DNA of 64,000 nucleotides from NCBI GenBank assembly GCA_009760855.2, contig WPIO01000091.1:126001-190000 (forward strand). Direction: 5' to 3'. Positions 25,101 through 34,675 of the stretch are shown here, one piece after another. The stretch's first letter is position 1, and each line of letters begins with the position of its first letter. Below the pieces are notes generated by a model, which had not been told where the DNA came from, made no database searches, and saw nothing but the letters and a program-made list of their open reading frames with translations. This stretch comes from Cristatella mucedo. Lineage: Eukaryota > Bryozoa > Phylactolaemata > Cristatellidae. Both the position numbers and the translations under genes were made by a program.

Positions 25101-26200
25101 AATTCTTGATAATTACATAATGTAAGTTAGTTTTTTCTTTATTGCTCTACAGTAAAAGATCTAACTATTTCTCCTTGTCTTCATCAACTACTATTAGCAG
25201 GCTTAAACTTCTTTTATCATGTTCAAAGGCATGAACTGTGATATTAAATAACTTTGCTAGCAATGGTATGTCATTTACATTCAATGTGTTAGAAGGAAAG
25301 CCTTTTTTAACATTAACAATTCGTCTAATATTAATAATAGACGTGAATAATTTGCATGCAAGAATTGAGTTAGATCTGCAAATGACTCTGAATCATTATC
25401 TCTCCAATGAAGAAATCTCAGAATACATCACAAAGCACAACAATTTTCTAATTCATTAGCTATATTATTCATTAGCTATATATATTAGCTGTTGATCTCT
25501 TTTTTCTAATACTCCTGGAATCGGAAGATCAATTGATGTCTTAAAGAGGTCAACTCTGCCTATAAAGCATTAATTCCAATCAAACTCCAGCTAAATAATT
25601 TCTCTAACCAGTCTTAAACTCTTTTCTTGAAAACACGCAAATTGCATTATAATTCTTGTACTAGCATCAGAATCTCTATTTATTTTTTGTGCTGCTAATT
25701 CAAGTGAAAGGTTAATAAGTAGAAGAACCACTTTCAGAAACTAGAATTGGAGAAACCATCAATGATAATTTTAGATCGCTGTTAGTTTTTAAGTAATTCT
25801 CTAATAACTCCATTTAAATAATTACTGTGTACTATCATGACTCTATCAAATTCAATCTCATTTGTAAAGCCTAAATATTCATAATCCATAAACTTGCCGT
25901 CAGATGAAGCACGACCTAATATTCAACCTATCTCTTGAATGTTCGTTAATTTTCTAGCTTCTTTTTCAAGTAGTCTCTCTTTATTCTTCATCTCTTTCTT
26001 ATTAAATAGAAAATTCAATTCTGTGAAAAGCTGCTATTTGAAGACTAGCAATCCTATTATCCAAACTAGCTTTTGAGAAAGGATATTTCGATAAAATTCC
26101 TGTTCGTTTTCTAACTTCTTCTCTAATACGTCTTGTATGATCACTAAATATTTCACCTTTCCGCCTCATAAGATCATCGTTTTTTCCGACACATTTATAT
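22200..26200 (-). pseudogene. Protein-primed family B DNA polymerase, degraded
   Basis: Polymerase landmarks appear in correct order on the minus strand. An N-terminal piece with LSLLIVVDEDKEK lies near 25.2 kb. Exonuclease I-like ADFECLL is near 24.86 kb. Exonuclease II-like NLKEYNAH is near 24.4 kb, in a piece that also has HLADKYRGAQHASGNLN. Motif A YVDANSLYATAM is near 23.64 kb. The motif B region NNAVFSKTIENIR is near 23.12 kb. Motif C begins YTD near 22.82 kb and is cut by a frame change, with coding resuming in another frame to about 22.6 kb. The span of about 4 kb matches the usual 1000-1300 residues. The exonuclease II Asp is replaced by Asn, and many stops and shifts break the gene. 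In an intact element it would copy a linear genome from a protein primer. Confidence 0.8.
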
Positions 26201-26310
26201 GAAGAGTAAATTTTTCTTTAAATCGTTTAATGATTGCTGATAAACATTTTTAGTATAATATATCTAAATTTTGGCAAATAAAATCACAAGTAGTATGTTT
26301 TTTAATATTT

Positions 26311-26954
26311 TGGGGACTAGGGTCTCGAGAGAATGATGTTATGACTACAAGGGATCGGACGAACGTGAAGCAATCGAGGGCAGCGAGATTGTTGCTCGGT
26401 GGACCAGGGGATGGGAGTCAGCCGGTTGGGTGGGTACAGTTAATGGCAAACCGAAAGCTATTTGTGATCCGGTGTTGGCAGTGTTGACAACGAGATGTCT
26501 TTCACATAGCTGTCTTTCACATTTACGATCAATACGAGATTTTCTCCGGCCCATTTCCCCCGCAGTCTTAGCTCAGTCTCTTACGCGTTTGTGTGTTTCC
26601 AAGCGGTGTTGGGTACGACCTAACTCTGGTAGGTGTTTCGATGTTTGCTGTATTTGCATGTATTTATATATATTGCATTTATATAATTCTGGCAGTATGC
26701 AGCACTCTGCGGACGAGAAGCTGGGCTGTTTGACGGAGCAGGGGCTGAATTAGCCGGATTGTGGCTGCCCAGCTTCGTCATGCTCTAACACCGAAGGCCC
26801 GGCGGAGTAGGCTTGACCTGCCGCTTACCTAGCTGCGTAACCTACCGCCTAATGCCATTCGGTGCGCGCATACGCGCAATAGGTTGGCCGCCACGAAACA
26901 AGCGCTTTTGTCGCTGACCTACTAACCGTTACTAAAGGTGGTCCTGAGTCCGTG
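26311..26954. other. Flank of AT-rich island, nothing firmly recognised
   Basis: Composition returns to moderate GC at about 26320. A 107-codon plus-strand frame (26430-26753) has no motif. It may be internal sequence of the LTR-like element suggested to its right. Confidence 0.3.
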
Positions 26955-27430
26955 GCATGAATTAAAAAGCGAGACAGAAATTGGGGATTTTACTGAGCTT
27001 TATTCGCAAGCGCACAAAGTCGCTGCGAGTCTAGCTCAGTTCTATCTCCGAGCTTCTCGCACGCTCAACCGCGCAAACGCTCTTGAGGAGGGAATACGTC
27101 TCCACACTTAGGCTACTTACGTCTATAGTGGGGGACGATCTAAATAGACGGAGCCCGAAACAGTGCCTAAACCCTGATCGAAGAACTAGGACTGCGTTTT
27201 CACCTTGCGGCAGGAATACCCCGCACAGGCCACCTCAAGCACTCTTATGGAGGAAACACGTCTCCACACTTAGGCTCCCTGCGTCTCTAGGGTGAACGGC
27301 CCAAATAGACAGATGAGCCAAAAACCAACGGAATATCTCATACCATACCAGCTGCGTTTAGGTTGCACCGGCAAATCTTTATGCTGAGACCACGTGCGAG
27401 CGCTCACACACAAAACACAAAAGAAACACA
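26955..27430 (-). repeat. Possible solo LTR (minus strand)
   Basis: Read on the minus strand, the block starts TGTGTTTC near 27430 and carries two ~35-bp direct repeats containing CTAAGTGTGGAGACGT about 167 bp apart. It has an AATAAAGCTCAG poly(A)-type signal near 26999 and ends TTAATTCA near 26957. U3-like repeats, then AATAAA, then a short U5 is the usual LTR order. No second copy, target duplication or internal genes were found, so this is only a suggestion. Confidence 0.25.
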
Positions 27431-27610
27431 AAATGCTAGCTTGGATGCGATACGACCGTATTCAGTGGAGTCCACCGAATCCTCCTAGCGCTGGCTCGTC
27501 CTGACCCGTCAATCGCCGTCGAACAGCCCGCCCTCCTCCCTCGCTTTCACAGAAACGAGTCCGACGGCGTCGAAGCGAAGCCGGAGAGTGAAGCCAGACA
27601 ATAGACCAAG

Positions 27611-28010
27611 AGCGATCTCTCTCTAGGTGCTTTACATTTGCTGCAAAGGGAATTGCAATTGAACGGTGAGTAATTTCATGCTTGATAAAAAAAATTGATA
27701 ACATGGTTAGGGGTGACATGCAGAGGGTCAGCACGCATGCAAATGTGGCTAGTGGCAGCTTGCACAGTGTCAGCACGCATTAGCACGTGAAGGATGAATC
27801 ACAGGTACCCACTTAATGCTGTCCTAAATAGGTGTGTTTTAAGTTCTTTTGAATGTGGTCAAGTCAGGCAATGTTCTGACGCAAGTCGGGATGGAGTTTC
27901 AGGCCTTGGGAGCATACAAACTAAATGCACGGTCTTCAAAGGTTTTGAGGTTTGTACTAGATATTTGTAAACTGTTGGATTCCGAAAAGCGAATGGTACG
28001 ACTGCTGCAC
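27611..28010 (-). mobile_element. LINE-A copy, 3' UTR and end of ORF2
   Basis: Begins with the 3'-tail block CTCTCTCTAGGTGCTTTACA and runs through GGTTAGGGGTGACATGCA and AATGCTGTCCTAAATAGG into the antisense of the C-terminal coding region (TTCCGAAAAGCG near 27981). The (TAA)n tail itself is missing at the left. Confidence 0.75.
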
Positions 28011-28437
28011 TATGTGGTAATGTCGGGCGCCGGGCTGCTGATATATTAGGGCACGCAGCTATATCTGTCAACGAAAGGGTACAGCCCATGCTGCTGCCAC
28101 CGTGCTAAGTTGAACACTTACCAGCATACGGTGCTCTGAGCACCGAGTGTTGAAGTGCTGATATGTTGCATGAGCCATCTTTTTGAAACCTCAGATAATA
28201 CTTGCCCTCCCTAGTTATGAAGTTTATTAAAGACATAATCTATTACTTCACAAGTGTGGCTGCCTTCCGAAGGAACTGCTTGTCAACTGTAACTTTTGCT
28301 TCGATCAATGCGGCTGTCTGCCATTGCCGAAACTGGACAGACTTGCCTGTCTGCGGCCGTAGAATGTAGTTGTATGCTTACGACACGGACTTTTTACATT
28401 AGCCCCTTGGTCTCAGCCCAGGGCAAATATACTCGGT

Positions 28438-28522
28438 CTATAATAATAATAATAATAATACTTTTTATATTGCCCTTGGATAACTCAATCTCTTCTAGGC
28501 ACTTTACATTCTGCAGAGAAAG
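28438..28522 (-). mobile_element. LINE-A 3' tail, very short insertion
   Basis: Starts with TAATAATAATAATAATA and continues with CTCAATCTCTTCTAGGCACT and TTTACATTCTGCAGAGAAA before homology stops. It runs directly into the SINE-1 copy at 28526. Confidence 0.65.
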
Positions 28523-28525
28523 CCG

Positions 28526-28640
28526 GACAACGTCCCAGGTCGTAGGATCGAGTCCTGCAGTAGACAATCCTTTGTCGCTCACTGCAAATAGTGGTGTGAG
28601 TCGTTAACGCTCTTCTGTAGCTGTGCAAATGAGGCTGTTG
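28526..28640 (+). mobile_element. SINE-1 copy, 5'-truncated head
   Basis: Box B-like GGATCGAGTCC at about 28546 is followed by AATCCTTTGTCGCTCACTGC, GTGGTGTGAGTCGTTAACGC and CTCTTCTGTAGCTGTGCAAA. Box A is missing, apparently lost at the junction with the preceding LINE tail. Confidence 0.6.
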
Positions 28641-28794
28641 AACCTTTTCTTGAGATATGCATGGCATAGTCTTGAGTGCTGCAATGCTACGGTGCTGTCG
28701 ACCGATGTGTCTACATGGGTAATGCAGCGGCGACTCATCAGCTGGGCTTCGAGTAGCCAGGTCTACCAGTATCGACCATTCTTCTGCACGGATG

Positions 28795-28970
28795 CTGCCA
28801 CTAACATACTTGCATGCTGACCCTGTGCATGTCACCCCTAATCGTGTTATTCGTGCTGTTTATCAAGTATGAAACCGCTCACCATTCTATCGCGTTTCCC
28901 TTGCAGCAAATGCAAAGTGACTAGAAAGAGATTGAGTTATCCGAGGGTGTTTTATCAAGTGTATTATTAC
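28795..28970 (+). mobile_element. LINE-A 3' UTR and tail, plus strand
   Basis: GCCACTAACATACTTGCATG, then TGTGCATGTCACCCCTAAT and GCAAATGCAAAGTGACTAGA, then GATTGAGTTATCCGAGGGTG and a TTATTACTATATTATTATT tail. Opposite orientation to the tail 350 bp to the left. Confidence 0.7.
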
Positions 28971-30284
28971 TATATTATTATTTATGAACAGTGTAGGCTG
29001 CATTTGATGGCTTTGTAAAAACGTGCTTTAGTTCAGAAGCCGAAACATGCATATTTGTAACAGCATTGGTTAGCCATGCATGTTGATCTAGATCCGTGTG
29101 CTTGCTTGTTTTTAGGAGTAGTTCTTCCTGTTAGCATCCCTTAAGCCTGAAATATTGTTGAGTGACAAAGAAAAATATTGCCATCAGTAGATGGTTGGTG
29201 TAGTGCTTTCGGAGCACTACCCTGCTATTCAGGTGCTTTACAGCTCACTGCAAGACAATCAATAGCCAAGAGTTAATAACAGGCAGTGCAGTGTAAAGCA
29301 TGAGATAGGATGTAAAGAGTATACAAGAAAGCACTGAGGTTCACCCAAGGCCCATCCACGTTAAGCTAAGCAGCACAGTACGTCTTTATATAAGACTAGA
29401 ATTATGCAAGCTCACTGTAGCTGGCTTGATCTTGCTTGTCCCTGATCCATCCGCGAGCAGCCTGTAGGCTTGAAAATCTAAAGATTTCAATAGTGCTTTA
29501 AGCAGTGAGATGACTGGAAGCTACCCGAAGCATGTGTTGTTAGAGCAAGAATTAGTAAGGAGGTTTTAATTGTTAATCTTATGCAAGTTCTTTAACAAAC
29601 CAATAAGCCAGTGAGATGATCTTACAGTCGATAAGAAGCTTGCCAGGCAGCAAGCGAATCTCAGACATAAGTGGTCCATTGTGGCAGCTCTACAGCCGAG
29701 AGCGGGCTCGTCGAAATGCTGAGTTTGCCACTAGTTGAAGCCGATTTAGTGCACTGACTGCAATTATTCTATCAAGGGAGATTTCTGTTACCTATTTAGC
29801 GAACCTGTTATCAATATCGATGTCTTAATTTGATCTAGACAGCCATGATTTTTGCAAAGTTTTTTTTCACTGAAAGTAGGCCAAATTGACTGTGTATTCC
29901 TGGTGCTTATGCAATTATTAGTGGTTTAAGAATAGGTAGCATAGATGGGTCGATGTTACAGGAATGATGCTTGATGAACTAATCATAAGGCAAAGGTCCA
30001 CCAGCTGAAGTGTGGCACTGGGCTTGTCAATAACTATCAGGTTTGTCTCGTTATTTTACACCATTTATTGAGTCGCTCATGTGACTTAAGAAATCTCTGG
30101 ACTACTATATCAAAAATGGCTAGCTCAATGAACGTCCAGAAACGAGAGCTCGGCTCATGATTAATCATATATATCACAGCTAAAATAGTAATCATCATAA
30201 TTATTATCATAGATAGATTTATATCAATGCGGATTTGCACACACTTTCGGATGAATCTAGTCAGGTTTTCAATGCAATATAATA
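28971..30284. other. Intergenic stretch, no gene seen
   Basis: No motif-bearing frame. The only local structure noticed is a perfect 8-bp stem, GTAGTGCT/AGCACTAC, around a TTCGG loop near 29200. Confidence 0.45.
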
Positions 30285-31025
30285 TTATTAATACACTTGA
30301 TAAATCACCCTCAGACAAGTCAATCTCTATCTAGTTGCTTTACATTTGCTGTAAGGGAAACAAAATTGACTGATGAGTGGTATCGTTCTTGATGAACAAC
30401 AAGAATAACACGATGACGAGTGACATGGACAGGGTTAGTATGCAAGTGTGTTTAGTGGCAGCCTGCCTCGGGGTCTGCAAGCATAGGCCTCTAAAGAACG
30501 AACCACAGGGACCAGATAAATGCTGCTGGAAACAGTCGCGTTTTTTATTTCTTTTAAATATGGTCACGTCAGAAGATGGCGTGACTAAAATAAGGAGCGA
30601 ATCCCAGGGTTTGGGAGTATAGTAACTAAAGGCTTGGTTGCCAAAGGATTTAAGGTTTGCACGAGTTATAGGTAAGCAGTTAGATTCAGAAAGTACATGG
30701 CAGGATGCCTAGCCTGGTGGGGCCTGAGATCCGATAGGTAGATTGGTGCCCAAAAATTAAGGAACTTTCAAGTGAGCGACTAAACCTTGATGTCTACCCG
30801 TTGCTTGACAGGTAGCCAGTGCAGGTCCGCGAGAAGTAATGTGACGCTGCAACTGCCACACTTACGAATAACAAGCCTAGCTAAAGAGTTATGCACCAGC
30901 TGTCAGCACCTGAATTCACATGCTTGTTAATAAGCAAGCATTGAGTTACATATGTCAAAACGGGATGCCATAAATGCATGGACCAACTTAGATGTGGTAT
31001 CCTTGTCTAAACAGCCCCGAATCTT
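30285..31025 (-). mobile_element. LINE-A copy, 3' end and C-terminal ORF2
   Basis: A degenerate TAAT tail at the left is followed by the CACCCTCAGACAAGTCAATC tail block, the 3' UTR, and antisense of the C-terminal coding region including TTGCTTGACAGGTAGCCAGT near 30805. Coding is broken throughout. Confidence 0.75.
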
Positions 31026-31044
31026 AGCAACGCAGGTTTGTCAT

Positions 31045-31775
31045 GCTTGATAAATGACATGAACAACATAGTTTGGGGTGACATGCACAGGATGAGCTTG
31101 CAAGTGTGGTTAGTGGCAGCATGCAATAAGTCAGCTTGCATAAGCTCATAAAGGACGAATCACAGTGACCCACTAAATGCTGTCTCAAGTAGGTGAGTTT
31201 TTAAGTTCTTTTAAAATATGGTAAGGTCAGGGGATGTGATGACACTCGGTAGTGAGTTCTAGGCTTTAAAAGCATACGAAGTAAATGCACAGTCTCCAAA
31301 GTATTTGTCGTGTGTTCTTGGTAGTAGACCGAGCAGCAGCAAGCCCCGTGTGCCGGCACTCTAACTAGTCAAAGCAGCCATCTCATCCACTTGCCGCAGC
31401 ATGTCAATCATCCTAAAGGCAGTGACCTTCGCAAGTATGACGTGTTTAAATCGAGTCGAATCTTGCACTTTAGGTAAGGTGGTTGCTTTCACGGCCTCAG
31501 TTCCGAGGTTATGGGTTCGATTCCTGCGAAAGGCGATCCTTTTTCGCCACAGCAAGCAGTGGTGATAGCCGTAAAGTTTCTTCTGTCGCTATACAAAACA
31601 GGTTGTTTAATCAGCTAGGATTTATTTATTTATTGACAGTTTAACTGTTCGATTCTGAAAAGCGGTGGGTACGATGCTTAGCCTAGGGGGGAGTAGATCT
31701 AATGGGTAGGCTGAAGGAAAACGACGAAGGCACGTAAACGTGAGCGATCACATCTTGCAGTCAACCTGTTGCTTG
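31045..31775 (-). mobile_element. LINE-A copy interrupted by SINE-1
   Basis: The 3' UTR and C-terminal part run from 31045 to about 31325 (GGGGTGACATGCACAGGATG, AATGCTGTCTCAAGTAGGTG) and resume at about 31640 with TTCGATTCTGAAAAGCGG, continuing to 31775. The intervening ~310 bp contain a SINE-1 (31466-31635). At 31775 it meets a plus-strand LINE-A head-on. Confidence 0.7.
31466..31635 (+). mobile_element. SINE-1 copy inside LINE-A
   Basis: Box A-like CTTTAGGTAAGGTGG, box B GGTTCGATTCC near 31514, body GCGATCCTTTTTCGCCACAG and GTGGTGATAGCCGTAAAG, then GTTTAATCAGCTAGG and an ATTTATTTATT tail. It splits a minus-strand LINE-A, so it is younger than that LINE. Confidence 0.8.
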
Positions 31776-32261
31776 ACTGCTGGCTTTAGAGCTAATCACT
31801 CCACGGAGTCGGTATTGCTTAGGGTATACAAAGACCTACTTAGGAATGCAGACATTGGTAGAATGTCTCTGCTTGTTTTGCTCGATCTTTCGGCCGCTTT
31901 TGATATTATCAATCACAATTTTTTTCTAGAGCGCCTCTCATCTCGCCGGGGCGTCACTGGCACTGCTCTGCAGTGGTTCAGGTCCCATCTCAGTGGCAGA
32001 CTTCAGAGTATTGACGTGAATGGACAAAGTTCGTCTAAAGTACCTCTGAAATATTGGGTACCTCAGGGCTCCGTGCCATGCCCAGTTCTTTTCACGGTTT
32101 ATACTCTGCCTCTTGCTGATGTGATTGCTAAGCACAATCTAGGCATTCACTTCTATGCGGCTGACACTCAGTTGTACCTTTGCTTTAATTCCTCCCAGCC
32201 TTCGAGTACTCTAAATTCTGACAACTCACTTGTTCCATGTTTTGATGACGTCCGCACATGA
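31740..32261 (+). pseudogene. LINE-A reverse transcriptase core, inactive
   Basis: A 173-codon open run. From about residue 16 it follows the LINE reverse-transcriptase plan: FRANHSTESVLLRVYKDLL, then motif A LLDLSAAFDIINH, then RSHLSGRLQSIDVNGQSS, then motif B-like VPQGSVPCPVLFTVY, and HFYAADTQLYL where the YxDD box should be. The first catalytic Asp is Ala. The first ~12 codons come from a different, antisense LINE fragment, so the start is not the element's own. A stop at 32262 precedes further LINE sequence in the same frame, which is then broken by a nested insertion at 32311. Confidence 0.75.
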
Positions 32262-32310
32262 ATGGCAGCAAATTTTCTAAAATTGAACGGTGATAAAACT
32301 AACCTACTTG

Positions 32311-32486
32311 TAATAATAATAATAATGCACTTAATAAAGCGCCCTCAGAGAACTCAACTTCTCTCTAGCCGCTTTACAGTTGCTGCAAAGGGAAACACAA
32401 TTAGCTGGTGAGTAATATCATGCTACATGAATATACACAATTAATACCATTTTTAGGGGTGATATGCACAGGGTCAGCATGCAAAT
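32311..32486 (-). mobile_element. Nested 176-bp LINE-A tail inside a reverse transcriptase
   Basis: TAATAATAATAATAATGCAC begins a minus-strand LINE-A 3' end (GCGCCCTCAGAGAACTCAAC, GGTGATATGCACAGGGTCAG) that stops at 32486. The host LINE continues exactly across the gap: coding for DKTNLLV on the left and GKPSALQKLARLG on the right. An AATAAT stretch lies on both sides and may be the target duplication. Confidence 0.8.
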
Positions 32487-33264
32487 AATATAGGAAAACC
32501 AAGTGCACTTCAGAAATTGGCAAGGCTGGGGCTCAAAATTGGCTCTACCAGCGTATCTCCTGTGGAATCAGCGCAAAATCTAGGTGCCGTGTTCCAAAGT
32601 GACTTCTTTTTAGATGACCACATCAGCTCCACAGTCTATTCTTCCTATTTTCAGCTTCCTAACATTGCTTAAATTTGGACTTTTATAGATAAAGATACCA
32701 CGTTTAAGTTGGTCTATGCATTCGTGACATCCTGTCTCAAATTATTTAACTCACTGCTTACTTGCCTCCCGATTCATTTAACTCACTGCTTACTGGCCTA
32801 CCGTTCGATCAGGCGATTGAAGCTGGTGCAAAACTCCTCAGCTAGGCTTGTCTGTCATGAGCGTAGCAGTTGCCACATTACACCACTTCACGCCGACCTG
32901 CACTGGCAACCAGTCAAGCAACAGATTGACTTCAAGGTTTTCTCGCTCACTTTTAGGTCACTTTTTCTTAGGCTCCAGCCCATCTCTCAGAATTACTCCC
33001 CATCGGGCCAAGCATCGTACCGCCCGTTTTTCGGTATCCAACAGTCTACCAATACCTCATACAAAAATCAAATCGTGTGAAGACTGTGCATTTAGTTCGT
33101 ATGCTCCCAAAGCCTGGTACTCCCTTCCGATTTGCGTCAGAACATCCCCTGACTTTACCACATTTAAAAAGAACTTAAAAACATACCTATTCAGGACATC
33201 ATTAAGAGGGTCCCTGTGATTTGTCCTGTGGAGGAGGGGAGACTTGAGGGGGGATGAGTGTGAG

Positions 33265-33350
33265 AAGGGGGCGAAGGCAGTCGTGGGTCTTGCTGCTCCG
33301 TGCCTTGTACAATAAACCGTTGGCGTTGTTCTGGGCCAGCGTTCTGTATG
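33265..33350 (+). repeat. LTR-like segment at gag copy 1, 5' side
   Basis: GGGCGAAGGCAGTCGTGGG, GCTGCTCCGTGCC and TACAATAAACCGTTGGCGTT line up with 35967-36052 (GGGCCGAAGGGAGTCGTG, GCTGGTTCGGCC, TATAATAATCTTTTAGCGTT). One lies upstream of copy 1 and the other downstream of copy 2, as expected of R/U5-type LTR sequence. Confidence 0.4.
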
Positions 33351-34335
33351 CCGAACCACAAGCTATTTCATGGAATGGAGCCGATGACGCCCTGGGAGAT
33401 GTCTTGTGCAGCGTCCCTAGGGTTCGATGGCTTCGGAGACTTCGTTGGCTGGCTGCTGAACTTCGAGAGGGAGATCGAGAAAAGTGGCTACGAACAGAGT
33501 GAGTGCCACTTGTTTTTGCTCCTTGCGATGCAAGGCGGGGTCTTCATGTTTGCCTCGGGGCTCCCGCAGGAAGTTCAGGATGACTTTGCCAAGCTTCGTG
33601 AGGCCTTAGTGAGGGCATTCACTTCGCCGGCCGGTAGAGCGCGATTGTTGCATGCTGATCGGGTAAAGGCTGGTCGGACTGAGAGGGCCGACAAGAGCAA
33701 CCGGAAGCGGCAGCAGCGGTCACCGACTGTGCCAGGAGACAGAGGTTTGTCAGGCTGTCACCCCATGGCGGCAGGCAACGGCTATCAAAGCGGTGACGGT
33801 TGGTCAGGCTGCGATGGTGTTCCACGAAGCAACAGCATTGTGCGAGACAACGGTCAGCGGTGTGGCTGAGGGGACAGAGAGTGAGACGGTGCACGGAGAG
33901 GTGGCGGCGTTCACGTGGAAGGCGGCGACGTCTGCGTGGAAGGCGGCGGCGTCCGCGACAAGGTCGGCGGGGTCCGCGAGGAAGGCGGCTACGTCCGCGG
34001 CAGAGTCGGCGGCATCCGCGACAGAGTCGGTGGGGTGCAGGTGGAAGGCAGCGGCGGCACCCGCGACAGAGTCGGCGGCGGCATCCGTGGAAGAGTCGGC
34101 GGCGTCCGCCAGAGAGGTAGTGGCCGGCGATGCAGCGCAAGCCATGACGGTGACGTTGGCCTGCGACCAGCCGGTGGGCTGTGACGCGGCACAGACAGGA
34201 GAGTGTGTGCAGACCGAAGAGTCTGCACAGGCCGGAGAGTGTGTGCAGACCGAAGAGTCTGCACAGGACGGAGAGGCTGTCCAGGAGGGACATTATGTGC
34301 AGGCCGCAGACCCAGATGGTGAATTCACCATCTGA
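33300..34335 (+). pseudogene. Gag-like protein with Ala/Glu-rich repeat tail, copy 1
   Basis: The first frame (33300 to about 33735) has a helical core: FGDFVGWLLNFEREIEKSGY, then CHLFLLLAMQGGVFMFASGL, then FAKLREALVRAFTSPAGRA. This resembles the capsid-type domain of Ty3/Gypsy-like gag (a helix ending LP, followed by an F-x-x-L-x-x-A-L-x-x-x-F segment). A frameshift near 33735 moves the rest to a second frame, open to the stop at 34335. That part has irregular 10-11-residue Ala/Ser/Glu repeats (KAATSAAESAASATESVG) and then 12-residue repeats (CVQTEESAQAGE). No zinc knuckle, protease or polymerase is seen. Nucleotide repeats of about 30-36 bp underlie both tracts. Retroelement gag is most likely; a domesticated host gene is less likely given the shift. 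Confidence 0.5.
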
Positions 34336-34675
34336 CCACCAGTGGGTTACCGGCCATTGTCCATGCCACATCACCGGCTCATCAGAGGAGCCGGCATACA
34401 CTCAAACTACACGTCCTACATTCACTTATTCGTGCTGGCACTGTGCATGCTGCCACTAACTACATTTGCATGCTGACGCTGTGCATGTCACCCCTAACCA
34501 TGTTATAATGCGTTTTATCAAGCATGATATTACTCACCATTCAATTGCATTTTCCTTTGCAGCAAACGCAAAGCGCCCTGATAGAGATTGAGTTTCTGAG
34601 GCCCTTTATCATGTGCATTGTCATTATTCTTACTATTATAAATAGTAAGTTAACTGATCCTCTGCTGAACGACTG

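Larger units (their letters stand above)
17160..26310. mobile_element. Decayed Polinton/Maverick-like (adintovirus-related) island
   Basis: About 9 kb of conspicuously AT-rich DNA with sharp composition change at both sides. Its right half holds a minus-strand protein-primed DNA polymerase (22.2-26.2 kb). The left half holds short plus-strand protein-like fragments, so the two sets converge near 20.8 kb. Protein-primed family B polymerase in an animal nuclear genome points to Polinton/Maverick elements or related endogenised viruses. I could not find the integrase, packaging ATPase, protease or capsid genes that would complete the diagnosis, nor terminal inverted repeats. A linear mitochondrial plasmid-type polymerase is the alternative. 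Every frame is broken, so this is an old copy. Confidence 0.6.
33228..34412 (+). mobile_element. Gag-like retroelement insertion in LINE 3' UTR
   Basis: GTCCT occurs at 33223-33227 and again at 34413-34417. Between these copies lies 1185 bp of GC-rich DNA unrelated to the LINE, and the LINE 3' UTR is continuous if it is left out. A 5-bp flanking duplication is typical of LTR retroelements. The first ~120 bp contain CAATAAACCG (AATAAA at 33310) and resemble 35967-36052. The right end has a stem CCGGCTC/GAGCCGG near 34375. No complete second LTR is visible, so the element is partial or an unusual non-autonomous form. Confidence 0.6.
31776..34645 (+). mobile_element. LINE-A copy split by two later insertions
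   Basis: Reverse-transcriptase core from 31776 (FRANHSTESVLL, LLDLSAAFDIINH, YAADTQLYL), C-terminal domain 32490-33219, and 3' UTR with tail. Two insertions split it: a minus-strand LINE-A tail (32311-32486) and a gag-like retroelement (33228-34412). The 3' UTR resumes at 34413 and the tail ends near 34645. The catalytic box reads YAAD where the family norm is YADD, so the copy is inactive on that ground as well. Confidence 0.8.

Noticed and set aside
17160-26310. Terminal inverted repeats of the Polinton-like island
   Set aside because: Both proposed ends read AGT inward (near 17164 and 26322), but similarity does not extend and the adjacent 6-bp sequences do not match, so no termini are claimed.
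33793-34335. Overlapping open frames on both strands in the GC-rich repeat (up to 260 codons antisense, Arg/Leu/Pro-rich)
   Set aside because: Low-complexity shadows of the Ala/Glu-rich repeat. Only the plus-strand frame is shared with the second copy.
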